Below, one piece after another: positions 24,101 through 34,326 of a stretch of 64,000 nt of DNA. The DNA lies in contig OZ020487.1 in the NCBI GenBank assembly GCA_963971405.1, positions 37,917,039-37,981,038 of the forward strand. The letters are read 5' to 3'. This stretch comes from Psococerastis gibbosa (lineage: Eukaryota; Arthropoda; Insecta; Psocodea; Psocidae). The translations under genes were made by a program, and so were the position numbers. Positions within the stretch are counted from its first letter, which is position 1. Each line of letters starts with the position of its first letter. The notes under the pieces are model-generated. The model saw only the letters and a list, made by a program, of their open reading frames with translations, made no database searches and was not told the DNA's origin.

Positions 24101-26004
24101 CCATGCCCGGAGACTTCAGTATGGCGGGCGATCCTGATCCCATTGGCCCAAACACGATGGCCCCTATTGGACCCAACACCATGGGCCCAGTTATGAATGA
24201 GGGGCTTGATGGTATTAAAAATTCACCTGTAGATGCTGGACCTGGTGAGTTTTATTTGGATTATTGACTTGTTCTTGGGGTAAAAAATGTAAGCAACCCC
24301 ATTTCAAACAGCAATTTATATTCTAAACTTATCTTGCTTATATTTATAATCCCAGGTTAAGATTAACAATAAGCACTGCAGCCCTATTATGGCGATTTGG
24401 GATTATAATAATACCGGGGTTTATTTTTAATAACGCAGTAGTAAGGTGTCACGCGACGGTGTTAAAATATGCGCGGGAAATTCAAATTAATAAATTATTA
24501 GAAGATAAGAAAATGGTTGCAATGTTTAATAATTGAAGGAAATACTAATAAACATTAAAATGTACAGGTAGAGTTTTGAAATATAATTTATAAGAATTTT
24601 AATTAATGTGTCTACATCTAAGGGAGAAAAAATTGAAGAATATTAATCAATTTGATTTCCCGCGCATTTTGCACTGATTTGTTTAAAACAATTGAATAAA
24701 CCCCGGTATTATAATAATCCCAAATCTGGCTGCAGGTTTTCATACAGAAAAGGAGCAAAATCTACTGACAGGCAAGCAAATTCGGTCTCAACGCTTGGAT
24801 TTCTTGGATGGGTTATATAATACGACTGCACAGTAGACAACTGGGGACAAGAAATCGCCTCACGCGTCTTAACCTTCCAGCGGGACTACTATGCCTTTTA
24901 GTATTAACTTATTCCTGCAGGCTGATCATGGCGATTCTAATACCGGGGTTTATTTAATCCCCTGGTATTAAAACTAAACAAACAAATTTTGAATAGTACT
25001 TTCCATTATAAAATTATCTTGTTTGCATTTTTAATACCAGGGAATTAAATAAACCCCGGTATTTATTTAATCCTCTGGTATTAAATAAATACCGGTGTTA
25101 TAATCGCCATGATCAGGCTGCTGCAGGAGTTAAAAATGTAAACAAAAAAATTATGAATAGCACTTAACATCCTTGATCTTGTTTATATTTTTAATCCCAG
25201 GTTACGATTAAAAATAATTGCCATAGTAGGCCCGTAGATGTAGTAACGCCAAAATGCAAAGTGGATTACTATTCCACCGACTCGCTCCCATACATGGTTA
25301 TGTCGAGCTGAAACTTGTTACAATGTCAATGATAAGCATGTCTGAGATTGGCACTTGCAGTCGATGTGGATTGACATTGGAGAGTGAACAAGTTTGCCTG
25401 TGGCTAGAAATTCATTTTTTAAACAATACCGATAATATCTGAAAATGGATGGTGTCGTTGGCAGGGTACGGTTCAATGGGCCACACTACAAGTAGGCCTA
25501 TGTCCATAAAAATCCCATCAACATTAATAATAATGTATTGCCCCGATGCTTATCTTGTGGCGAACGGAGAAATTCAGTTCAGTTCAGTATCGACTTCGAT
25601 GGCCAGGTGGTAACGTGCTTGCGCATGTGCGAGGCTTTACACGCCATGCGATCGGAGACGTGGTGTAACTCAACACGGCTACTAACCTACAGAGGCGACT
25701 GAAGAGGTCAATCGGAGATATTCATTAAATTGTTTGTATGCGATTAACCTTTCAAAGAAAAATATAAAAGAAAAGTTGATTGAGGCATTGACAAAGGCTT
25801 TATGATTTATTTGTATAATTTATAGGTACACCTAGAGACGATTCTGGTTCGGGGATGGGGGACTACAACCTTGGGGGCTTTGGGGGCCCCGGTGAGAATG
25901 ATCAAAATGAATCGGCAGCCATCTTGAAAATCAAGGAAAGTATGCAGAAGGAAGCGAAACGGTTTGAAAAGGACTCGGATCATCCAGACTACTTTATGCA
26001 GTGA
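17925..26004 (+). CDS. Ssdp: Single-stranded DNA-binding protein Ssdp/SSBP (6 coding exons)
   Basis: Exons 17925-18109, 18847-19022, 20319-20567, 22950-23237, 24014-24244 and 25826-26004 join in frame to 435 residues. The first ~95 residues form the LUFS/LisH region ([18 protein letters not shown], then the HSWW...[12 protein letters not shown] block), which in the family drives oligomerisation and binding to the LIM-domain cofactor Chip/LDB. The remainder is Pro/Gly/Met-rich, as in SSBP2/3/4, with GTPIMPSP and GTPRDD blocks. The protein is nuclear and works in Wnt and LIM-homeodomain enhancer complexes. The C-terminus ([17 protein letters not shown]...DYFMQ) is the insect form. The five junctions after exon 1 share compatible phases. 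Introns hold MITEs and LINE pieces. Confidence 0.96.
18340..18600 (-). pseudogene. Mariner transposase C-terminal relic in Ssdp intron 1
   Basis: The minus strand reads [20 protein letters not shown] then [15 protein letters not shown], the third catalytic block of mariner transposases, before frame loss and a C homopolymer. Ends are not clear. Confidence 0.75.
18847..19022 (+). CDS. Ssdp: Ssdp coding exon 2 (LUFS core)
   Basis: After acceptor TTTCTAG it encodes the rest of the split Trp, then [24 protein letters not shown] and MPPNDGMP. Orthologues usually have Cys where this copy has Gly in the WGVFWD block. Confidence 0.95.
19070..19465. mobile_element. MITE family A copy in Ssdp intron 2
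   Basis: Begins about 47 bases after the exon 2 donor and ends with the inverse motif. The target duplication is not clear. The core contains the MASWDM...ILIDFYK start codons at 19277. Confidence 0.82.
19466..20318. other. Ssdp intron 2 remainder, possible old element
   Basis: 19780-20110 is more GC-rich than the rest of the intron and shows long frames on both strands (minus [20 protein letters not shown]). It could be transposon-derived, but I do not recognise it. Confidence 0.25.
20319..20567 (+). CDS. Ssdp: Ssdp coding exon 3 (Pro-rich)
   Basis: It starts after GTTAGTAG and encodes [18 protein letters not shown] and a Gln/His/Met/Pro-rich stretch up to PPVMSTM, ending one base into a Gly codon before GTAAGT. 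Confidence 0.93.
20806..21490 (-). mobile_element. RTE-type LINE fragment split by a MITE, in Ssdp intron 3
   Basis: 20806-20837 and 21232-21490 match the RTE tail at 45265-45540 once the MITE at 20838-21231 is removed. The minus-strand peptide [20 protein letters not shown] is still visible, with frame damage. Confidence 0.75.
20838..21231. mobile_element. MITE family A copy in Ssdp intron 3, inserted in a LINE piece
   Basis: Reverse core orientation relative to the copy at 19070. Flanks are TTA and TTC; the uninterrupted LINE at 45290 has TTG there, so the original 3-bp target was probably TTN. Confidence 0.85.
21514..21706. mobile_element. MITE family B copy in Ssdp intron 3
   Basis: Ends GGTGGCTATTCCACCGAC and GGTGGAATGCCGCC; flanks TAA and AAA. 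The core is shared with 17464-17679. Confidence 0.83.
22212..22754. mobile_element. Hairpin MITE plus extra left arm, Ssdp intron 3
   Basis: A full hairpin at about 22530-22754 (AGTGGAGCGCCGTAAG to GCACTCCACTATA) is preceded by another copy of its left arm at 22212-22330. All three arms contain GAAAATGTGTT...TATATAG. Confidence 0.7.
22755..22828. repeat. Second copy of the short repeat at 13910
   Basis: AGGTTAGATGGTAGAGTAGC, AGCCCTTCGGGGCT and GCTCGCCTCATGTAAAG, ending in a T/CATT tail. Confidence 0.55.
22950..23237 (+). CDS. Ssdp: Ssdp coding exon 4 (Gly/Pro/Met-rich)
   Basis: After TTTGCAG it encodes [19 protein letters not shown] and further Gly-Pro repeats, then [14 protein letters not shown]. 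It is strongly GC-rich against the AT-rich introns on both sides. Confidence 0.94.
23640..23890 (-). mobile_element. LINE reverse transcriptase C-terminal fragment, Ssdp intron 4
   Basis: The minus strand reads [20 protein letters not shown] and then a Ser/Glu-rich stretch ending KKWVRLTRH before a stop. FGHVQRMD is the typical end motif of RTE/R1-like reverse transcriptases. Confidence 0.65.
24014..24244 (+). CDS. Ssdp: Ssdp coding exon 5
   Basis: It follows CCTTTTCCAG and encodes [20 protein letters not shown], then MKSVPGG and a short repeated [15 protein letters not shown] motif, ending at a GTGAGT donor. Confidence 0.93.
24379..24736. mobile_element. MITE family C copy, long type, Ssdp intron 5
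   Basis: Left CAGCCCTATTATGGCGATTT and right AATCCCAAATCTGGCTG. The core carries GGTGTCACGCGACGG and TGCGCGGGAAATTCAAATT, shared with the interrupted copy at 45155-46013. Confidence 0.75.
24917..25125. mobile_element. MITE family C copy, short type, Ssdp intron 5
   Basis: Arms GCTGATCATGGCGATTCTAA and inverse around ACTTTCCATTATAAAATTAT. It lies about 180 bases after the long copy. Confidence 0.75.
25295..25530. repeat. Uninterrupted copy of the repeat at 35815-36310
   Basis: It contains GTTACAATGTCAATGATAAG, GGATTGACATTGGAGAGTG and GTCGTTGGCAGG. It lies in Ssdp intron 5; the type is unknown. Confidence 0.5.
25591..25775 (+). mobile_element. tRNA-like SINE family 2, Ssdp intron 5
   Basis: TCGATGGCCAGGTGGTAACG, then GCGATCGGAGACGTGGTG and CTACAGAGGCGACTGAAG. 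It ends about 50 bases before exon 6. Confidence 0.7.
25826..26004 (+). CDS. Ssdp: Ssdp coding exon 6 and stop
   Basis: After TTTATAG it encodes [20 protein letters not shown] and the charged tail ending DHPDYFMQ. The TGA at 26002-26004 overlaps a donor-like CAGTGAGTA, but no continuing exon is recognisable, so I take it as the real end. Confidence 0.92.
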
Positions 26005-27600
26005 GTACGCCGAAAAGAAGTCCAGCGACCCTAGTGAAAGGTTTCGCTACTGTTGAGATGTACAAATTTTTTTACGAGTTCCAGTGATCTACACTCAGTA
26101 TTGCCCGGCTGTAGCTTGTACAACAGCATTTCAGATTTCATCTCTATCGCGAAATTAGTCTGTTTAAAAATTGGCCCATTCCATTTCCGCGCGAGTTTGA
26201 GTCGGACAAAAATTTTTGTAGGTCCAACAAATTTTTCCTTATGTTCAATATTTTTTACTTTTTTCATTGTTTTGAATCAGTTTATGGATTGATTATGTTG
26301 AAAACCCTGTTTATTTTCCTTCCATAAAATGCATTGAAAGATGAAGAAAGTAATGAAAAAGCTTTTCAGCACATTGGAAAAAACTACTTTTCTGAACTTA
26401 TTTTATTCAAACCAACCGCAAGCTCATTTCTTGAATCTCCTCCTTGATTTTCGCTACAGAGAGGGAAGCTGCTTATTGTATTTAAAAAAACCTTTGGAAT
26501 GAAAGTGCCAAATGAAACACCGAGTTTTTACGAACCTGACATTCGTAATGTAATAATTATGCTCGAAGAAGAAAAAATTAATCATTAAAAAAGCTTGATG
26601 TCTAAATCAAACCATTCTTTTAACTCAGTACTGTTGAAACTGTTACGATTAACGTTTCTTGCTGTTATTTAGACCTTGTGTACCCAAACATATTGAACAC
26701 AAATTATTTTTATATTCTGTTTGCAGATATCCGTTTGTTTTTATCACTTTATTTTCGTATGTACTGCAGGATCAATTAGATATTTTATTTTACTTGCATG
26801 TTGTTTTTTATACTTTTTTAAACTGTCATTGCAGTTTTTGCGCCTATTAAATCTTGAAATTCAAAAAAATTGAAATTTCTTATTTTTCTCACTTAACATG
26901 TTAACACCACTGTCAACTGTGTCCGAACACATAATAGTAACGCTATCTATAATTTTAACATAATGCACGCTTAAAATTAATTTGACAAGCACTATTATGG
27001 TTTTTTTGTCATCTTTGGAATGTCGGCTTGGAGAGTAAATGAAACTAAGAACTAAGTTGCATTGAATAGTGCAGTCAATGGAATTCGTGAAAGGAATTAC
27101 TTCACCTGCAAAGCGCAAAAATTGTGAATAATATTGAACGGTGATCAAGCAACGCCTTTTATACACAATAACAATAATAAATTAGTGTTACAAATGTAGA
27201 AACTAGTTAGAAAAAACCCAAACAACGTTAAGAAATCAACACTTTCGAAGAAACCCACTAATGTTATTAAAAAAACCAAGAGCGCTTTCGGCATGAACTG
27301 TAATCTACATAGTTTTAAATACTGACATTGATGGGTTTCTCTGACAAAGTTAACTTCTTATCGTTTATTTGGGTTTGCTAGCACTAGTTATTATTACACG
27401 TTTCAATAAAACACTAATTTATTATTTATTCATTCAAATTAAATACCATGAAGTCATGAGTAACTTAATTTTTGTTATTGGTTACGCGAAGGTTATCTAC
27501 AACCTAACGTTTATTCTGTGTACACATATTTTCTGCCTCTTTTCCTTCGCTGCTGTGAAATTCGAATCCGGTTTCTGTACTGGTTTTTTAGAGCAAATCA
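26005..27600. other. Probable Ssdp 3' UTR and flank
   Basis: AT-rich, no coding. An AATAAA at about 27405 is the first convincing polyadenylation signal candidate, but the UTR end cannot be fixed. Confidence 0.3.
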
Positions 27601-28060
27601 GACACATATAAAACATAAAAAATATTGTCACGACCGGTTTCGACAGATTGTCATTCATTCTAAAGTGAGCAGATAAAACAAGTAATTGCAAGTTATTTAA
27701 ACATTAAGTCACGTTATAAATATAAATATAAATACATTACATATACGATCCTGCTGCCAAGTCCAAGAAATGAAGTACATTCGCCGGTGGAATAGCCGTC
27801 TAAACAAAATCAACTTTCACAGAAAATATCGATTTTATATCACTCAGTTTTTTAAACTCCTAGCGGGCACGTATCATGTATCAAAATGTAGAGTTAGATG
27901 ATGAAGCAGTACAATTGGGGATGATCGATATGGAAGTGTACTTCTAAATGTTTCGTCATAATCTGCGGTTGACATATTCAGTGGCACTGAGTAGATTTCT
28001 AAGATTGTTGCTCCTGAGGAGGGCTGCGCTTTCAGGCCTATCATCCCGGATTATATTACT
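27600..28060. repeat. Penelope-like fragments
   Basis: CACGACCGGTTTCGACAG at 27630 and CTTTCAGGCCTATCATCCCGG at 28029 resemble Penelope-like end motifs. A related GACCGGTTTCGATCCCATTG lies at 55324. Confidence 0.35.
27780..27802. repeat. Solo right end of MITE family B
   Basis: CATTCGCCGGTGGAATAGCCG matches the right tip of family B with no left partner nearby. Confidence 0.5.
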
Positions 28061-28207
28061 TCATCATTTAGAGGAGTATTTCTTCTGAGGGATGTGATAT
28101 TTTTGACAGCTCTATAATTTATGTGAAAATTGATTTTATACACCGCTAAGGCTTTCCCCCTTCGGTTTTCTCTTAACAGTAATCATTTGACCTTCTTACA
28201 CGTCTTA

Positions 28208-28479
28208 GGCGGCTATTCCACCGGCGATTTTACTTCATTTGTGATTTGAGATTTTTTGTTTGTTTTGTTTTGTTTTGAGGAGACTATTATGTAGATACTT
28301 AACTTATCTATTATAAATTAAGTTATAATATGGTAGAGACTTATTAATGATGTCTGCTACCATATTATAACTTAATTTATGATAGATAAGTTAAGTATCT
28401 ACATAATAGTCTCCTTAAAACAAAACAAACAAAAATCTCAAATTACAAATGAAGTAAAATCGCCGGGGGAATTGCCGCC
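28208..28479. mobile_element. MITE family B copy, TSD TTA
   Basis: Clean TTA duplication (28205-28207 and 28480-28482). Long arms (CGATTTTACTTCATTTGTG) flank a doubled core: ATTAAGTTATAATATGGTAG and its inverse lie head to head. Confidence 0.88.
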
Positions 28480-29595
28480 TTAATAGAATATCTGTCTGAT
28501 ATGAATCTATTGAGTGTTGTATTGTTTTCTGCCCCAACGTTATGGTTAGGGAGTACTAAGGCTGCTCTAGTCGTACATCTGTGCAAACAGCTGTAAGCTT
28601 TCACTGTAGCAGTATATGCAACAATTAGCCTCTGTTGAGAAAACAATCTGGGTTATTAATTTATTCTACTTTAACTCCCGTGAGTAAAGATACATTCTTT
28701 GGGGGATTATTTAGAATAATTTAATCTTATTCCCAGATAAGTTATTCTTTGAACACCATGATTGGCCTGCTGGAAGTTATTTCAGTGGTATAACGTCCAG
28801 CTTAAATCTAATAATGTATAAAGGTCAGTTTATAGACAATTACAAATGCGTGATTACAGTGTCTACCATTGCACAACGTTATAGAACATAAATGAGTTGA
28901 TATTTGATACCTCTCATTATTATTAGCTGTAACCTGTGTATAAACTAACCTTTAGCTCTGTATTTTTAAATTGCTTACCTTGCTTATTAAAATATTAGTG
29001 AAATACGGAGATTATTGTCCATGGAGGCGCCAATATTATTATTTTGACTTCAAAGCTTAAAGAGAATCACTAAAAATGCCCTCTTTTTGATGCTATAAAT
29101 CCTAATATGGTTGACTATTACCAAACAAACATAAGATTTGTGACTATAATAGGTTCTACCAATTTTCATTGGAGAAATTTCGTATTAAGTACCTACTACA
29201 AATAATTGGCGAAAAAATATAGAAATGAATCAAATAACAAAAAATCCCTAAACTTGTTACCGATTTCACTTTAATTGTGGTGAACTTTATATATGTTCCT
29301 CTATTTATACCCCCTCGGTCTCCTATTATTGTGGTCCAATGTTCCCGATATAATTTATATGTGAAATATTCTTCATTAGTTTGTTTTAAAAATGACTATG
29401 ACCTATGCTGTCTTTCACGGCCGGTGTCAATGTTTTTACTCTGTGTATATGGTGATACATGGTCTGCCGCACTTCCAGACTTCTATAAGAATGACTTGGT
29501 AGATTACTACAATTCACTACTAAGAGGAATTAATGCGGTTATTACTCCTTAAGATAATGTTTTTCTAGGGTTGATACACTAGTGATAAAGTTCTT

Positions 29596-29770
29596 AAAAA
29601 AAAATACTAATCGCACACAAGCAATTTATTGAACTTTTATGCGCTGGACCTCTTCAGTCACCTCTGTACGTAATGCCAATGTTAAGTTATGTGCGACAGA
29701 TCTCCAATCGCATAGTTTGAAGAGGCTCGCACAAGTACGAGCCCGCCACCACAATGCCAACGAAGGCCTT
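29596..29770 (-). mobile_element. tRNA-like SINE family 2
   Basis: ATCGCACACAAGCAATTTAT, CTCTTCAGTCACCTCTG and CACAATGCCAACGAAGG in inverse orientation. Confidence 0.68.
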
Positions 29771-30309
29771 TTGAAGTCTGAAAGCCCAGTTAGAAGTACG
29801 ATTTGTCAAGAGATGATTGGGTTTGTCTTTTAATAAATCCAATTTCCTAGCGGGTTAGTGTTTTTATTTTCTAGTAATATATTACTTCAAATCATGTAGA
29901 TAAATGTGTGCAAAGTATGATAGAATTTGCGGCAGACCATGAAAATTTTATTCCATTTGTTGTTTGTCTTTTTTTTTTTTTTTAATCATAGCGCTAGCGT
30001 CAGCAATCAAAAGATACATTTGGTAGCAAACAATGAACACTTTTATTCTACTCTGGATATTATTTATCTTTTTTAATTCTCAAGATAATTATGATGTAAT
30101 AATTGAATTTTATGACTATTGAACAATTTTTTAAACAAATCATAAATGTGATAAACAGTATGTATTGAAGTTGTTGTATAATGCCTAAGGCAGTTACTCT
30201 GGCACCCTTATGAGACTTGTCAAACAGTCTTAGGTTTTATTGTTGATTATTATCAACGTGACAAAAGCCCTTGGCATTATGATCTGTATGAGAGCCTATA
30301 TGCACTTGT

Positions 30310-30420
30310 CTTGTCACGTACAAAACCCTCTCGGGTGGCTATTTTTGTTTGACGCGGTCGATCCGGCTCTGGCTGGTCAGGGACTCTAATTTTTGTATTG
30401 TATTGTATTGTATCTTAATG
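30310..30420 (+). repeat. Possible LINE 3' end with TTGTA repeats
   Basis: A GC-rich stretch is followed by four repeats of TTGTA/TATTG, a tail type seen in I/R1-like LINEs. A reverse-oriented counterpart (AATACAATACAATACA) lies at 63225-63242. Confidence 0.35.
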
Positions 30421-32245
30421 TGCCCTCAAGAAACAAAAGTATTAAAATTATTTCTTTTCTATTGAAAACAGTGGATTATTTTATGCATAAATTATAATGA
30501 CTACTAACATTATTTTACATGAAGTAAGATCACTGTAGTGATTATGTTGAAAGTGTCCCATTATATGTTTCCCTCACACGCACTTTGTACATAATGGAAA
30601 TTTACATTTTGTAAATACTTCTGGGAGTTTAAGGTTTTATTTAAATTGCGTATTTTATCTATTGCCCTGGCAATCAAAAGAATTAGCACGGTATATTTGT
30701 AAGATTTTTGTTGTAATATTTCTAAATTGGACAGAGATACTCCCGGAAGTACTCAGTTGTATGTTTGTAAAGGGAGTTTGGACTGTGTGACTTAATATGT
30801 ATGAAACTATTGAAGGTCGACAGTTCCATGTTTTAGTTAGTATGAATGGAGAAAGGTATTGTAGATGGTAGACTGTGTTGGATCTTTTAATTTAGAATAT
30901 TTTATTAAAGTGAATACTTCAAAATATTTTTATTAATTTTAATACCTTTTAAAACAAAATATTCACGATCCTAGCGATCATTCTTGTAATTAGCGAATCC
31001 TGAGTGAAGGGGGAAGATGGACTTGAAATTCTTATAGAACATCTCAAGAGCGGGAAAAACAAGATAACAATAATTCGTCTAAACGGTCTAGAACTAATTA
31101 GCCTAAATAGAAAAAAAAATTAAAATTATCAGTAAACCCCAGAAAACTTTTACTTATACTTAACCTACCATTTTAGTGCTACCCCTAACAGTAATCCCTT
31201 GCTGGTCCATTCCACTATACTACATATTCGACTATTGTTCCAGTATTCTATGCAAATATAAATTAGGGTCTAAGAAACATTGAAAAGTGTAATAGCTAAA
31301 ATCAAATTGTATAAACAATCCAAATATTACTTCGATCGAGTAAATAATAGTGTGTAATCAGGGCCATCGTATTACTTTTATTATCATTTTTTTTAGCAGT
31401 TCGGACAAATTGACGGAAAATCAACCTTACCCTCCCACACACTCGTCTCATGTTTCAATGTCCGTTAACCATTTAATAATTATATTTCTCATAAAAAATG
31501 TATAGTATAAACAATAAAAAAATGTATTAAAAATTTTTTTAAACAACGGTGCCAAAATTATTTTGGCGGCAGCTTTGCTATCAACAAGAATTTAAGCTCC
31601 CATACTTAGCTTGGGAAATGCAATGCCATCAAATCGTTGTGAATTTAAGTTATTCTTTTTTTTTTTTTAATGTTTTTACGTTTTAATTTATGTTCATTCC
31701 AATTTTTATTGACGGTTATTAACGGTATTAATTTTTATAATTTAAAAAATCGAACTAATCCGGACGCCGTGATGGACAGCCCGTGATTTGTTGCATTGAA
31801 TTTCAAAAATTGAGATATTTTCAGTTAAAGGTAAGTCTAGCCTATTACCGTATCTATTATCTTATCATTGCAACAATGCAACCACCACATGGTTGAATTT
31901 GACAACCCCTTACCACATAAACATGTGTTTATGTAAAACATCCTTGCATGGACATGAATGCGTCAGAAAGCAATATGCCATGTGGCCTATAATGCATAAA
32001 TCTGCAATAATTACAAAAAAAATTGGACATAAAATGGGCTGAAAGTGAAATAAAAATTCTTCGTGCTTCGTTGACCTTCAATTCTTTAAAAAAAAAATCG
32101 TTTCTTTTAAGCTGAATAGCTACGATATTTTACCAAATTCCTAATTTTATTAGGGTAGATGAAGTTCACATGTACATTATTTAAATAGCAAGAATCAGAC
32201 GTGTCGCTGTCAGTTCAGGAGCTACAGCTATTGTCTATATCTATA

Positions 32246-33120
32246 CAGGGTCCATTCAATAAGTTCGAAAAATCTAAATTTAATGCAGGTATCATTACAA
32301 TTACTTAATACTCTTCAAAATACATTCCTCCTGCTTCGATACATTTAGTTCGGCGCGTCTGCCTGTTGTCAAAACCCCGCTGGAAGTCGGTTTCTGGAAT
32401 ACTGTTGTGAGCCGCTGTCGCCACCGCGTGAACCGCCTCGATGGAATCAAACCGCTGTCCTTTTAGCTGCCCTTTTACTCGTTGAAATAAGAAAAATTCA
32501 GGTGGAGTTAGATTTGGGCTGTAGGGGGAGTGAGGTAACGTCGCAACGCCGAATTTCGCTGGCGGACAACAATTGCACCATGGCGCGACGCGCTGTCGTG
32601 GTGAAGTTGCCAATTCTTCGCGATGGCTGGTCGCACGCACGTTACGCGATTTGAAATCCGGTGTTATCACTGATGAGGGCGATGGTTAAACCCCTGTCAG
32701 AGTCAAAAACTTGTTTCACCTCGGTTCGCGCGGTCTTCGGGCGACTGACGCAGTGCTCGTCATCAACGAGTTCCCGGCCTTCCTTAAACATTTTGTGCCA
32801 TTCAAAAACTCTTGTGCGGCTTAAGGCATCATTGCAATAAGCCTGTTTAATGAGGGCAAGGGCCCCGACGCGGATTTTCCGAGTTTAATGCAAAACTTCA
32901 CAACTCGACGGTACGCTCCATGTCGGCGCTCCAACAACGAAAAAAAAAACACTCGGCGCTAAAATCGACCTCCTGTTTCATGGAATGCCCGCAGGCAGGT
33001 GAACCATAGTACTCCTGAATGGTGAAGGACCCCTCTATGGGCTCAATCGAGCCCGACCTGTCCGACTCCTCTCCACCGCTCTGTTGAGGCTACAGTGCGA
33101 TACTTATTGAATGGACCGTG
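32246..33120 (-). mobile_element. Mariner-family transposon, internally deleted
   Basis: The imperfect terminal repeat GGTCCATTCAATAAGT occurs at the left and inverted at the right, inside a TA duplication (32244-32245 and 33121-33122). The minus strand carries the N-terminal helix-turn-helix part (FEWHKMFKEGRELVDDEHC, about 32700-32900) and the C-terminal part at 32670-32305 (HSPYSPNLTPPEFFLFQRVK). At 875 bp against the usual ~1.3 kb, the middle with part of the catalytic core is missing and frames are shifted, so it is dead. Confidence 0.85.
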
Positions 33121-33439
33121 TAGGCCTATTATTACTTTTTTGCCGTTTCGGAAGTTTGGAACTAGTAGGATGCTTGTCAAATAATTTTAGTACTAGTATA
33201 ACACTTTTAGCATTGTATGGCTCATAAATCTTGGTTGTCTTCAACTTTTGGCATTATAAAATTTGCCAGCTCTTTCAAATAAGTGAATGCTTCTTATATT
33301 GCTGCATTGCTGGCCGATTGGAAAAAAATAACCCACTGAATATATTATAAATATATGGATATGTACTAAGTTCTGTCTGGAAGACTTGGTCGTTCAGATC
33401 TCATTCAAAAATGGTGACATTTATTTCTCAGACTGGCAG

Positions 33440-34326
33440 TCAAGGATTTCGAAACCATTTAAACTCATAGCCCTTTAGCCCAAATTCTTTCTCCGTATCT
33501 TCTTTCGGTGTTCTTATGTTATTTTCTCCTAAAGGAATAAGTGTTATATTTGGTTGATAGCCAAACTCATTAGCTACATACTCAACCCTCCGCTCGACGC
33601 CATCCCTTCCATTGAAGAAGTAATCTCCCTTCTTATTGCCACCGACATAACCATCCTCATGATGGCCATGGAAACCTACCGTGTAGTTAAACCGATACAA
33701 TAAGTTCATTATATCGTCCTCAGTGACACCGTCTGGTAGACCGTCCCTTTCTGTCCCTGGAGTTCTTCCTACATTTTTTGAAACTCCATCAGGGCCAACA
33801 TGAGCATTGGGTGTCGCACCATTCGTAGGACCAGACTGTGATAGTCCCTGGGGTGCAAGGGTGGGTCTGTTAGGACTAAACATGTTGTTTATGTCGACAG
33901 GGCTGTATTGCGGATTTCCTGGCACGTTGGGTTGATTTCCGCCTCTGGGCCCTTGAAATGGTTGGCCTTGACTGCCTATTGCAGAGGGTTTAGAAAATTG
34001 CCCCTTAACTGCTCCAAAACTACTACTGGGCGGCTTGCTGTTCGTGCCTTTAGGGATAACTCCGTTGTTTGCTGCTCCAAAACTGCTTGGTGGTTTGTTG
34101 CTGCCCGTGCCAGTTTTCTGCAATATTCTATTCTGTTGCGTAAATGGTTTGTTACCAATTGGTGGCGTCGGAATGAGGTTGGGCTGCTGGCTCCCTTCTC
34201 TTTGACTACTTTGCTGTCTGCTATTTTGGAGGCCGGGTTGCTGAGGTGTGCGCACAGCTGACGGTTGAAGTGGAGGTTTTCTGGTAGTTGTTGTTGGAAG
34301 GAAGCAGCCCGCACATGCTTCTTTTC
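33440..34326 (-). CDS. l(3)mbn-like exon 4 (low-complexity region and second domain)
   Basis: It follows GACGCAG at 34327. It encodes [14 protein letters not shown], a long Gln/Asn/Pro region and the C-terminal chitin-binding-like domain, and stops with TGA at 33440-33442. A minus-strand AATAAA at 33425-33420 lies just past the stop, implying a very short 3' UTR or a coincidence. Confidence 0.87.

Larger units (their letters stand above)
28483..32243. other. Mostly featureless AT-rich sequence
   Basis: Holds one SINE (29596-29770) and a LINE-tail-like stretch (30310-30420). Nothing else is supported. Confidence 0.4.

Noticed and set aside
25999..26007. Possible donor CAGTGAGTA at the Ssdp stop codon
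   Set aside because: Splicing there would remove the stop, but the protein already ends in the insect-type C-terminus and no following exon is recognisable.
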